Assembly (NCBI GenBank): GCA_023091735.1
Contig: JALKBU010000433.1
Span: 1-40,657, forward strand
DNA length: 40,657 nt
Source: Trichomonas tenax
Lineage: Eukaryota; Parabasalia; Trichomonadida; Trichomonadidae
Direction: 5' to 3'
Below are positions 27,811-38,008 of the stretch, piece by piece (the first letter of the stretch is position 1; every line of letters begins with the position of its first letter). The translations under genes and the position numbers were made by a program. The notes beneath the pieces are model-generated. The model did no database searches, had not been told where the DNA came from, and saw nothing but the letters and a program-made list of their open reading frames with translations.

Positions 27811-30800
27811 ACTAAACTTTTATCTTTTATTATTGGAGCATTTACTCACTTAGCGATGCACTTCATCGTGGTTATGCAATTGACTTCTGAAAGAAGTATT
27901 TCAAAAATCGAAAAGAAATATCAAGAAATTAAGCAAAATCAAATACGCCGTTATGTTAAATAGGACTTTCATATGGATTCCACAAGTTCAGTAAGTCTTG
28001 GAAAAGAATGGGTCAAAATTTTGCATAAAAAAATTTAATGTTTGGTTTTTTTTAATGTGGAAAACACAAGTGCTACATCGAGGATAAAACGTGTGCATCA
28101 TACCAGGATCAATAATAACGGTGGAGGAGTTCCGGTGAAAAAGAGATACAACAATGTTATCAGAGGTTGCTGATGATCAACAGTAAATGATGGGAGCAAA
28201 CACATAACAGACAAAGAACCCAAAAAATATGGCATTATAAAATATAGTCCATACAAAATATCGTCCGATGTCTCAATTTTTTGAGAACTTTTAACGTACA
28301 AAAAATTTTCGAAAAATTAACAAAACATGAATTAAATCATGTTTACAGTATTTAGTTCAAAGTTTAATTTGTTTGCTAATTTTTATTATATTGAATGGCA
28401 TTCAATATAGAGATGATATTTTTACTTCAATTTCCTAAAATCCTCAAATTTCATCGGAAATTTGAAAAGTGTAATGAAATGAGAAAATATCATGATAAAC
28501 GTAAACTGCATTGACTAAAGAAAGATATTTGAACTAAAAATGCAAAATTTCCATTAATCGAATAAAATGTTGAATTATTGAAGGCAAATTGTATGAGATT
28601 CTTATATGTTATGAAAAATCGTTTATTCTATACCCAGCAGTAATATTGCGGGTATAGAATCATATTTTCAAAATCCAAAAAATAAAATCTCATTCTTTTA
28701 AATAATTATGCGCTTTTCAACTTGCACATCTATAGGAAAGCCAAAATAAAAAGAGCAAAACCAGATTTGATGACTTTTTCACAAAACAAGTTTTCATTTT
28801 TTGATGAAATTATGAAATAACACGATTTTCATCTGTTGTTTTTGGTATATTTCAAAAACACGAAACTAAAATTGAGTTATGGTGAGTTTCATCTTGACAA
28901 CATTTCAAAATTTCTTGTTTGAATAATTTTGAGCAGAGAATCAGATTTTCTAATTATTGGAGATCATGAACAACAAAAATTAGGTCATTTTAGAATAATG
29001 TACGTTAAACATCTGATCCATCACTGTCTCCTTAATATCGGAGATAGTTAACGCCAAAAATCATTTACACCATGTAACCATATTATCCTCATAATGTAGA
29101 ATTCCCAAAAAGCTGAAATTTCAATACCATTTGATATTGAATTCCTTAATTTTTTCAAGGTTTTAGTCCTGTGATCTTCTTTAAATCAATATGTTTACCT
29201 ATCCACGGTTGTTAATTATCATTTCAAGCAAGATTTCGAATTATCAAGTCATAAAATTTTAGCGAAAACATGGTAAAAGTATTTATTGAATCGAACATAT
29301 GGTTATTGAGCATGCTCTCCTTAATATGTCCGCCAAATAGTAAAGCAAAGGACTACAAATGTTCATATACGAAAATTTTCTAAAATTTTCATAAAATGGA
29401 AAATGATATATGCTCATTGTAGTCCCTATATTTTTGGTTTTTATTGATTTTTTATTTGAATACTAAACGATTAATTCATTGAAAAAATTGAATGTTTCCC
29501 ATCCAAAATCTAGTCGGACGACATTTTGGACGCACTATATATTTATCAAGTATTTGGAACATAGGCAACAACAGTGCTATGGACATATTTCAAATATACT
29601 GCGTAACAAACTTGAACACTCATAGTCATCGAGATTCGATCAAAATCTCAATAAAATATCGATAAAATTCGTATTTTTGAAAATTTCAGGTCCTTTGACA
29701 TATTGTAGGCCATTTCGACATGAGAAAGAATTCAATGATTGAGCAAAAGTGATAGCATAAAAATGCTCATAATAGAAAATATTTTTTATTGAAAAATTTT
29801 CCTTTATTTGAAACTTAACAATTAGTTGGTCGTAGCTTATTTCTCTTGTTTATTGGTATCTAGTAATATAACATCGAATATTTTCAGCTTGATTTTCACT
29901 ACAAATCCATAATAACGTATAAGAGATTGTAAAAAATGAAGATCTAGCAATGAAGCGGCTATAGATGTGCAGCGATTATAGTTCTAAATTAGAATATTAT
30001 GGCAAGAAAGTTAAAAACAGTTCATTTGTCACCAATATTTTTATTGCCAATCATACTTTCGAGTTCCCCAATTTCTTCGCGAATTTACGAAAATATATTC
30101 TATATAGACCATAAAAATTGGGCTTTTGTGCTTAAATATAAAACCTTGGCAAATCGAATAATTTAGAGGTGTATTGACATCGGGTGTCCACAGACAACAT
30201 TGCCAGTATGATCAATATGCTTTAGTGACGATAAGAATACACACTATCCGGTTGGATATTGTCGCTTATGTTGATTCACAATTTACAATTTAGGAACAAA
30301 TTACAAATTAAATCAACAAAAAGACAGCAGATGGTATATATGTATCATTGTATTCCATTCAACGATGTGTCAGTAGTATATAAAATGATATTTAAAAATA
30401 TAGATAATTTCTTATTTACTATTACGAGTTAAAAATGTATTATTAGAAGACATTTTTGTCCGGCCGTGAGTGCACTTGAATAGCTTAAGCTTGATTGACC
30501 AAGAATATAACCAAAAATGGAAGGCAAATTTCAAAATAAATCCAAACTTTACAAATTATTTCAATTTTAAAAATTTAATATATCATTGTTAACAGAATTT
30601 CAGTCATATAGAGACAATAAGTGTCAAAAAATTGATACAAAAAGTGCCTCTAACCGTTTGGTCGGGTAACTAAAGGCATCTGTATATATCGCACATATGT
30701 ATGGCATTCTAAATTCACCAATTTTGGTCGCTAAATCCTAAAAAATGGAGTCAATACACTTCTACTAATTTCGGGATTTCGGCGTTTTTCTACGCTTATC

Positions 30801-31279
30801 ACCTCCACAAGACTTATCACAAAGTCACTATATTGCTGATAAGCGTCAAAAATCAACACTGATGTGAATCTCGTCGTTGTTTCTCAAAATGTTTCCTAAA
30901 ATGAGTATTTCTCAATACGTAGGGACACAAATCTCCAAGAAACAGAGATTATATTGATTTTTTTATTTCTTGGCATTCTGCCTCTTCACATTCCAAATTT
31001 CTTCAAAAATCATAGATTTTAAAAATTTAGATTTATGGAGCCTAGAAATCGAGTTATAATCGCAATTCCAATAGAAAAAAATGTTGATTCTGTGGCCACT
31101 AAAAACGAAGAAACGTGACATTTATTGTATTCAAAAAATCTTTTTGAGATCGTTTTTATTGGATATTTAAGTCATATTTTAGATTATCTAAACATTTTCC
31201 CAATCAATTCTAACGGTTATTTCTGAGACCTTTATCAAATTCCATGTATTTGAAAAGTGCCTTTATTATTTTTTTCTCT
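27811..31279. other. 3.5-kb gene desert with multiple palindromes
   Basis: No frame that I can support. Short frames such as one at 28098-28301 (minus, hydrophobic) lack neighbours or a start context. It contains perfect inverted repeats: 28387-28409 (11-bp arms, 1-bp centre), TCAAATTTC/GAAATTTGA near 28453-28474, and TTCTATACCC (28626-28635) / GGGTATAGAA (28650-28659). A looser pair ACGCTTATC/GATAAGCGT lies near 30793-30845. It could hold ncRNA genes or old transposon remains. No tRNA or rRNA signature was recognised. Confidence 0.5.
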
Positions 31280-32149
31280 ATGATTAATCAATCCTCTGTT
31301 GCACTTAACTATATAACTAACGAAATCAATCACAAATACGAGACTCTATCTTCTCACGTTCGCGAAACTTTAATCTATTCATGTAACAATTACGTTAAAG
31401 GACAGATTTCGTACGAAAATGCAAGACAAATCTACCAATCAGTTGATTCAGATATTTCTTTCTTAGTTAAACTTCAGAGGATCCTCACAATTGAAAATGA
31501 ACCTTTACCAACACCTGAACAGCCTTCTTATCAATCGAAACGACAATTCGGCGTTAGGAAAAAGAGCTCGCCTTGGACAGAAATCGAAGACCTAAGACTA
31601 GTCGCCGCAATATTTAGGTACGGTGCCAAAGACTGGCGCCAAATTGCAGAGTTTGTGGGAAATGATAGATCATCTTCACAGTGTAATCAGAGATGGTGTC
31701 GTGCCATTGATCCAAATATATCTCATACGCCATGGTCTGCTGAGGAGGATACTCAATTGCTCCGAGCCGTAGAGATTTTAGGCAATAAAAACTGGTGCCA
31801 GGTTGCAAAAATCATGAATCGAAGGACAGATCTTCAATGCAGATATAGATATCAGCAAATTACACGCAAGAATAAGGGCGTTCCAGACAAAAACTTAGAT
31901 CAAAATTCACCAGAATCGGACGAAGAAACAACAAAGCAAAGCACTCTTCAAGAAATTGCAACACAGCGCAGAAGTTCAATCACAATTGCTCCATTCGTTT
32001 TCCCACCAGCTCCACAAAACTTAGTTCCTCCAATTTCATCAATACCTTACTTTTTGGATACATCAATGACTCCACGCAAGGATATGAATATGCCAATGCT
32101 ACACAGGCTGCCGCCGCTCATTGTTAATCGTACAAAAACATTCGCTTAA
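31280..32149 (+). CDS. R2R3-type Myb DNA-binding protein
   Basis: A 289-residue probable nuclear transcription factor. Two Myb repeats: R2 about 98-145 (SPWTEIEDLRLVAAIFRYGA, with Trp99, Trp119 and Trp139) and R3 about 151-195 (TPWSAEEDTQLLRAVEILGN, Trp152, Trp172, with Tyr190/191 replacing the third Trp). The recognition helices are SSSQCNQRWC and TDLQCRYRYQQ. Trichomonad R2R3 Mybs such as Myb1-3 bind iron-responsive promoters, and another binds a core-promoter motif. The N-terminal 95 residues are helical and unrecognised; the C-terminus is Pro-rich. An in-frame ATG at 31244 adds 12 hydrophobic residues. I prefer 31280, with moderate certainty, because CCTTT lies between the two. Confidence 0.88.
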   Translation: MINQSSVALNYITNEINHKYETLSSHVRETLIYSCNNYVKGQISYENARQIYQSVDSDISFLVKLQRILTIENEPLPTPEQPSYQSKRQFGVRKKSSPWTEIEDLRLVAAIFRYGAKDWRQIAEFVGNDRSSSQCNQRWCRAIDPNISHTPWSAEEDTQLLRAVEILGNKNWCQVAKIMNRRTDLQCRYRYQQITRKNKGVPDKNLDQNSPESDEETTKQSTLQEIATQRRSSITIAPFVFPPAPQNLVPPISSIPYFLDTSMTPRKDMNMPMLHRLPPLIVNRTKTFA

Positions 32150-33809
32150 GCAAAAGCAAAAAAGCCGCTCAATTTTATTTTGAGAGGTTTATATATTTAA
32201 CACCCCTCAAAATTTTCAATAGCGTTTGAATATTTTGTTTGTTTATTCGTTTTTTATTCATGATGTTATTTATATACTATTAACTTAGTTTTTATATGTT
32301 TATAAACTGTTTTTTTTTACATTTCCGACCATTTCTATAACTCTTATCAGATGTGTAATCTTTCTATAACAAAATCGCCTTTTCCTTCGCGAAATAATCA
32401 AATTCTTCTTTGTGTAAAACTATCAAGACCACTACTAACACCTATATTTCGCTGGATCTGCCCAATCCTAGCGGGACAGTCACAAAACGCTTTGATTTTG
32501 AGGGTTTTTGTCAAAATAAGAAATTTAAATTATAGTCATTGTGTGTGAAAGACACCGCGATACGGTTTATTTCCAGGATCTACGTTGAATGAACGTGAAG
32601 AACATCATTAAATTACATCAATGATAGCAATTTTTCAGTTCAATCAGAAAAAAAAACAAACGTCAATGGTATTCTCCACGTGTAAATAACACTGATTTAG
32701 ACATCAATCTTCGCCCTTTAATGCCACATGAATCGATATCATTCTTTTGGAGACGATTTTTTTTGTTAATCGAGAACAGTTATCGAAATGAAGTCTGCTG
32801 ACATTCACTATGAATTTGCTTCTGTGTTTGCAGGGATTTGAGATGTGTAGTGATTTCAAATAACGAAATTTCAATGTTGTGATATTCAATATGGTGAATT
32901 ATCCCTCCATTGTCATGCGAACTATCATAACCTGGACCTCAGAATTCTGATTCTCAGTCCATTTTGGTTACCGGTTGTTGATAGCAATTTTTCATTTGAT
33001 TTCAACGCTGCTTATGATAAATTTGCACTTCAAGTATAGCTTAATCACACGAAAATTCATAAATTTAACTTGATAGAAGCCATTTATCTGTAGTTTTATA
33101 AATTTATTGTTGACCGAATTATTCATGAACACACCTAAAGATTAAGTCATTTAAAAGAACTATCAACAGCCTATCACTTCTCTGAGTGATTTCGAATTTA
33201 TAATCAATGTTCCTTCCAAAACTTTCAAATCAAAAACAAAAATGTGTTTTTGGGTCCCAACTATAAGAAAATATATAAAATTTGAACTGCTTAGGTGAAC
33301 ACTTCAATATATAATAGATATATAAAGAAAATATACTTTTCGATTCTAATATTATCATTATATTGACTAAACTCGTTGGTGGATTAAAGCAATAAAGTAG
33401 TGTGATGTATTGATAGTGTTACAGATATATTGCCGTTGATGAAAAAATTTATATTCACGCACATTCAATTCAATTTTTCTGAGCTTTCAAATGAATAATA
33501 TTCTATTAAGTATATGTTAATTGAAGGCACATGAATTACTCTTTCATATGTTAATGGAAACTTCGCTCAAAAAAGTGGAGTATATTTTATATATAATTAT
33601 GAAAGAGTAATGAATCGCCCCACAAGGGTCTTCATTTTGACGACTCAAAGTCCATGGGTGTGTAATTCTCTAGCGTTGTTGTGTACATTAAAATAAAATG
33701 ATCATATACAGTCATTAAAGTGAGCTCATTGAATCTCATGTTACATTATATTTTTTTCCCCATGATCAACTTGCTTGAAAATATATTTGAGCTTCACTTT
33801 TGCTTAAAA
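32150..33809. other. 1.66-kb spacer
   Basis: No supported gene. It holds a perfect 14-bp inverted repeat (33535-33548 / 33598-33611) and a single CACGTGTAAAT string near 32678. A TCACTTTT initiator-like site at about 33794 lies just before the DUF3447 copy. Confidence 0.45.
33535..33611. repeat. Perfect 14-bp inverted repeat with 49-bp spacer
   Basis: ATTACTCTTTCATA at 33535-33548 and TATGAAAGAGTAAT at 33598-33611. It could form a cruciform or hairpin, or mark the ends of a 77-bp miniature element. No flanking duplication is obvious. Confidence 0.6.
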
Positions 33810-34198
33810 ATGGCTTCTTTCGCCGATTTCCTGTTCAAGAAAGTCGGGGATATAGAAATTCCTGAATGCTTTAGAGTTCCCATTGATTTAATGCAATATC
33901 TGACACAAGATCAACTGGGAAAGAAGCAAAATTACTGAACAAACATTTGTTCATGCAGTTGAAGGATGTAACAAAAACATTATCATGTCTTTATATAATG
34001 ATGGCCACACAATAACTGACGAAGATTCGGATGCCACAATTACTTATCGGCACAATGACATTTTCACCTGGCTTCTGGAAGAAAAAGGATCAATCGGATA
34101 TATAAATGCTACAAAGTGCTTTATATATGGGAATTTTGAGGCTTTTTTTATTTCTCACTGGAAGCAAGAATGCAATTGAATTAAATTATGCTCACTGA
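33810..34198 (+). pseudogene. DUF3447 pseudogene with large internal deletion
   Basis: Starts MASFADFLFKKVGDIEIPEC and runs 43 residues to a stop near 33936. Directly afterwards, in another frame, it matches the paralogue at 571-1407 from ITEQTFVHAVEGCNKNIIMS onward, with YRHNDIFTWLLEEKGSIGYI. Roughly 147 codons present in the paralogue are missing at the junction. A further shift in a seven-T run restores the sense FLTGSKNAIELNYAH and a stop at 34196-34198. The position of this last stop matches the paralogue's 3' end almost exactly. Confidence 0.85.
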
Positions 34199-34212
34199 TA
34201 ACTCAAATAATT

Positions 34213-34325
34213 CATTCACATTCGCTCATCATCTTGACATGAAATCATTCATTAATATAATATCATCATTTTGATATTTCATCAATCATTCACATTTTAT
34301 CATCATTGCAATATAGTATCAATTA
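34213..34325 (+). repeat. Degenerate copy of the 37-bp minisatellite
   Basis: About three diverged units (TCATTCACATT, ATCATCATT and CAATCATTCACATTTTATCA) follow the DUF3447 pseudogene stop. They correspond to the complement of the repeat at 115-571, in the same orientation relative to the gene. Confidence 0.8.
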
Positions 34326-34739
34326 GATACTACTGTCTGTAAATAGTTGATGCTATAATTTTAAAATGAATATGCAAATAACAAGCATCACTTCCGTTTG
34401 AACCAAATATTTACAAAAAGATTGAAAAATCGAATGTTAGTAATCTTTTTGGTATAAAAGATTTTTGCACTCCTTCCGTTATGCCAATTTGCTGCCTTCT
34501 CATAGGATAGATATTAGGCATAATATATAATGTTTCTACGGAAATAGAAACAAGTTAAATTGACTCTAGTCATCATTTTTAAAAACGCAATTATTATCTA
34601 GGATGTAAGGAATTTTCTTCAACAATATGAGATGATATGCTGCACAGAAGCCTATATTGGGCATCAATTTCGAGTTACGAAAAGAAGGAAGGCACTTGAA
34701 AAATCTGACAGAGTGTCAAAAAATAAAGTGACATTTAAT
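34326..34739. other. Spacer upstream of lipin
   Basis: About 410 bases with no gene. An in-frame ATG at 34632 would extend lipin by 36 residues not found at lipin N-termini. The chosen start is preceded by GTGACATTTAATATG. Confidence 0.45.
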
Positions 34740-35966
34740 ATGAAAATCTTTGAATTTTTTAATCCAAATACCCTCAGTGGAGCATCTGACATTATCATGG
34801 TTGAGCAACCGGACAGAACTCTCAAATCATCGCCATGGTTCCTTCGTTTTGGAAATATGGAAATATTGAAACATTTTACAAGGACAATCAGCGTTTCGAT
34901 CAACGATAATCCAGCACCGTTCACAATGTACGTCAACCAATGGGGAATTGGACAATTTTACGCAACACAACGTCTTCATCCAAAGTCACATTCGACGAAT
35001 ATTATATATCCTTCAGTTACTAATCCAGAATTTAGCCTTTCACCCGATGATATTCGAAATTTACTCACTACGGACGAAAAAAAGAAAGATGCGAAAGACG
35101 ATTTTTCAGATTATATCCTTAGAAACTCTGCAGTTGATATTGAAAGTGTTTTCACTGTTGCTGATCCAGATCCAAAGCCAGTAACAACGATTCCATCAAA
35201 TATTGATCTTTCTCAATCAGATCATTATGAATCAACATCGGAAATGATGACAGGTGAAGATACAAGACAGCCAATACCTTCTGCATTGATTCTTGAATCA
35301 ATTCGTCCATTTCTTAAATACGGGAGGAATGAAATTTGTTTTACAGTTTCTTCTTTACTTCAAGGCCCTAAGACTGTCAACACATTAATATTCTTATACA
35401 AGCATACAGATAAACTGATTCTCAGTGATATTGATGGAACGATCACAATATCTGATGCGATCGGTCAAGCATTCGCATATATCGGTGCAGATTGGTCACA
35501 ACCGGGTGTAGCTAAGCTATTTGACCAAATGGCAGCTCACGGATTATATTTCTTATATCTTTCATCACGTCCAGTTTCTCAAGCAGCTGTCACACGCAGT
35601 TTGATTGAAAGAATCAACCAGAACGGCATCAGACTACCAGATGGTCCATGCATCACATCAAATGACAGCTTGTTGGGATCATTGACACGTGAAATCGTCA
35701 TCAGATGCCCAGAAACATTCAAAATACCAATTATCGGAGCATTGATTGATTTATGGCCTAAAGATGAAAATCCGATTGTTCTTGCACTCGGAAATAAGCA
35801 GAATGATGTTCGCTCTTATGCAGCAAACAATATAGCGCATAAGAACATCATTTTATTCGATATGAGACATAGAGTTTTAGATTCTTCCGGAAAGTTGATG
35901 TTTGATTCTATCAAAACATTTTCTACAAAGCTGGATGAGATATTGAAGCAGCTTAATATTATTTAG
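34740..35966 (+). CDS. Lipin-type phosphatidate phosphatase
   Basis: A 408-residue Mg-dependent phosphatidate phosphatase that makes diacylglycerol for neutral lipid and phospholipid synthesis at the ER and nuclear membrane. The N-lip domain spans about 1-85, with NPNTLSGASDIIMVEQPD and SSPWFLRFGN, as in lipin (GAIDVIVVEQPDG, SPFHVRFG). The LNS2 catalytic domain starts near 222 with DIDGT at 230-234, the DxDGT nucleophile motif, followed by YLSSRPVSQA and LALGNKQNDVRSY. It is far shorter than animal lipins (about 900) because the region between the two domains is only about 130 residues. Start set by homology to N-lip. Confidence 0.93.
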   Translation: MKIFEFFNPNTLSGASDIIMVEQPDRTLKSSPWFLRFGNMEILKHFTRTISVSINDNPAPFTMYVNQWGIGQFYATQRLHPKSHSTNIIYPSVTNPEFSLSPDDIRNLLTTDEKKKDAKDDFSDYILRNSAVDIESVFTVADPDPKPVTTIPSNIDLSQSDHYESTSEMMTGEDTRQPIPSALILESIRPFLKYGRNEICFTVSSLLQGPKTVNTLIFLYKHTDKLILSDIDGTITISDAIGQAFAYIGADWSQPGVAKLFDQMAAHGLYFLYLSSRPVSQAAVTRSLIERINQNGIRLPDGPCITSNDSLLGSLTREIVIRCPETFKIPIIGALIDLWPKDENPIVLALGNKQNDVRSYAANNIAHKNIILFDMRHRVLDSSGKLMFDSIKTFSTKLDEILKQLNII

Positions 35967-36037
35967 TTAGAATTTTGTATATTAAAGTACTATACTATGT
36001 TATTTCTTTTTTTCATATGGAATGCTGATGATAACAA

Positions 36038-37291
36038 TTAGTGTAATTCAAATAATGGCGCAGGAACATTCTTTGTTTGGTTAAGACAGATTACAAAGAT
36101 GATAATCACAGGAATTGAAGTAATAATGAATGGAATAAAACTGAACATCTTCTTCTGTGTTATATGTAATGAATCTTCCTTTGGTTCGTTATTTTCATCA
36201 AAAGATGATTCCATTGTAATTGTTCCAACAACATCAACATCAGTGCTCTTTTCTGTGCTGTACATCTTCATCTCAGAGAGAATTCCCAAGAACAATCCAA
36301 ATAACTCAAAAGACTGCACCAATTCACGAACAAAATTCATGCCTCTCTTTTCATCCATGAAGTTTCCTGGGAGAACAATGTAAAGGATGAATGGAAGAAT
36401 TGTTATTCCCATCGCATAGAATGAATATTTGTTCTGTCTCTGATTTCCGTTTCCAGATTCTGAGATGATCTGAAGGATGACAATGTTTGATATTAAAGCA
36501 AGCGGTGAAAGTTGGTCTGTGAAAAGAGATAATCCTTGAGAATAAATCGAATATAATGAAACTATAATGTGAATTACGCCTAAAGCATAAATTGTCGACT
36601 TCACGTTTCCAGGAGCAACATCGTTAACTCTAATGATCTGTGAAATCAATAATAAACTGAATAAAAGAAGATAAATATTGTTGCAAATTCCAGCAACTTT
36701 TGGAATGGCTGTTAACGCGAAAACGAGAACTAGAGGGATCAGATAGAAGTTATTGAAGCAGAGAAGCAACAAAACTAAAGATGCCTTCGGAATATTATCA
36801 GTGAAAACTGGAGGAATTTCGTATGTGAATGTCCACTCAATCCAATCGATATGTGGATTCTTGGAGTCGATGGTGTTGTGTATTGATATGTTTCTTGTGC
36901 AGTCGAATTCTCTGCGATAAAAGTCCCATCTTTCGGCTAAATGTTCGTTTGACGACTGAAATTCAATCTTAGGTGGATACCAACTCGTCACTTCTTCCAC
37001 TCCATCGACAAAAGTCCTGGAATACGCAATCGTAGGGTGAGAATTCGCATCGTAATTTTGACTGTAGTGAATTAAGAGGCTTTGAGTGACAGTGACTTGA
37101 CATATGAAGTATCTCGGAATGGTGAAGCACCAATGTTTGAGCAAATCTTGCGTATTTCTGATATCTGCTTTTACAACTTTAGTATAAGACAAAGAAGCTT
37201 GATTGATTGCAAGAGTGCAAATGATTGAAGCCATCAGCAACGTTTCTATAATAATATACGTGGGATGCATTGCTGCAAAAGAACGAAACAT
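36038..37291 (-). CDS. Multi-pass membrane protein (N-terminal anchor, luminal domain, about 6-7 TM)
   Basis: A 417-residue protein. A first hydrophobic segment (about 10-32, YIIIETLLMASIICTLAI) is followed by a roughly 130-residue soluble region with cysteines (HWCFTIPRYFICQVTV, EFDCTRNIS). A cluster of about six to seven membrane helices runs from about 170 to 340 and 390 to 410, with a charged loop between. The layout of anchor, luminal domain and seven-helix bundle recalls GOST/Wntless-type sorting proteins, but no family motif was seen, so the product is unknown. Start may be the first ATG or MHPTY eight codons in. Confidence 0.75.
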   Translation of the reverse strand: MFRSFAAMHPTYIIIETLLMASIICTLAINQASLSYTKVVKADIRNTQDLLKHWCFTIPRYFICQVTVTQSLLIHYSQNYDANSHPTIAYSRTFVDGVEEVTSWYPPKIEFQSSNEHLAERWDFYRREFDCTRNISIHNTIDSKNPHIDWIEWTFTYEIPPVFTDNIPKASLVLLLLCFNNFYLIPLVLVFALTAIPKVAGICNNIYLLLFSLLLISQIIRVNDVAPGNVKSTIYALGVIHIIVSLYSIYSQGLSLFTDQLSPLALISNIVILQIISESGNGNQRQNKYSFYAMGITILPFILYIVLPGNFMDEKRGMNFVRELVQSFELFGLFLGILSEMKMYSTEKSTDVDVVGTITMESSFDENNEPKEDSLHITQKKMFSFIPFIITSIPVIIIFVICLNQTKNVPAPLFELH

Positions 37292-37507
37292 TTTTTTTTG
37301 ATTTTATTTGTCAAAATTCGACAAATGTAAAAAAATTTCACAAGATTTTGACAAGTAAGAGCTTCAAAATCATATATCTGTCATGTAAAATACTATTTGA
37401 CGTGTAACAAAAGGCAAATAATTTCATTGCTATGTAAATTGAATGTTATGACATTATAAACAAGTTTTTTATCGTGTAAAATATATTTGTCACATTTTTC
37501 AAAAAAC
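37292..37507. promoter_or_regulatory. Divergent promoter rich in GACRTGTAAA boxes
   Basis: Between the divergent membrane-protein and bromodomain genes. On the plus strand: TTTTGACAAGTAA (37346-37358), TGTCATGTAAAA (37379-37390), TTTGACGTGTAAC (37396-37408), ATCGTGTAAAA (37471-37481), then the initiator TCACATTTTTC (37490-37500) just before the ATG at 37508. All point toward the bromodomain gene. Confidence 0.6.
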
Positions 37508-38008
37508 ATGAAGGATTTCCAACATGAATGGTGCAATAAAATCCTTGAGAAACTCGATAAGAAACCGACAACAGGGCCATTCAAACTTCCTGTTCCAACT
37601 GATATCAATCCAAGATATAATGAAATCGTAAAACAGCCGATGAATTTAGCCCAAGTCCAACTCAGCCTTAAAAGCGACAAATATCAAACAGTAATGGAAT
37701 TCGCGTCTGATGTGAGACTGATTTGGTACAATGCAATGATTTATTATCAAACAGACGACCCGAGATATTTGATTGCCTCAGATTTATCGAAATGGTTTGA
37801 AAACAAATTACATAATTATCCGCAAACAGTGAATGAAAGATGGATGATGAAATTCAAGAAATTACATGCAAGAATTAAGCAATTAATCGAAAATCCAATT
37901 CCTATGTTGCCTGATACAAGCTATGAACCACCAGTTCCTGTTCAGCAACCTCCGCCACCTTCAGCTGAAGATGCTAAAGAGAAAAAGGCACCAGCCACAA
38001 ATCCATAA
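37508..38008 (+). CDS. Small single-bromodomain protein
   Basis: A 166-residue protein, start supported by the TCACATTTTTC initiator eight bases upstream. One bromodomain spans about residues 5-105, with TGPFKLPVPTDI (the WPF-shelf region, with Gly for Trp), VKQPMNLAQVQLSLKS, and DVRLIWYNAMIYYQTDDP. Bromodomains read acetyl-lysine on histones; the position equivalent to the binding Asn (YN in most members) is Tyr80 here. A Pro-rich tail (VPVQQPPPPSAED) completes it. There is no second domain, so it probably acts in a larger chromatin complex. Confidence 0.88.
   Translation: MKDFQHEWCNKILEKLDKKPTTGPFKLPVPTDINPRYNEIVKQPMNLAQVQLSLKSDKYQTVMEFASDVRLIWYNAMIYYQTDDPRYLIASDLSKWFENKLHNYPQTVNERWMMKFKKLHARIKQLIENPIPMLPDTSYEPPVPVQQPPPPSAEDAKEKKAPATNP

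Noticed and set aside
28098..28301. Hydrophobic 67-residue minus-strand frame
   Set aside because: It looks membrane-like, but it is isolated in a gene desert, has no convincing start context or promoter box, and its flanks contain no continuing sense in other frames.
32430..32450. ACTAACACCTAT resembling the trichomonad 3' intron signal
   Set aside because: The conserved ACTAACACACAG ending is missing, no GTAYGT donor lies at a suitable distance upstream, and there is no gene to splice.
32351..32548. 65-residue frame downstream of the Myb gene
   Set aside because: No recognisable pattern, no promoter signal, and stops in all frames nearby; likely chance.
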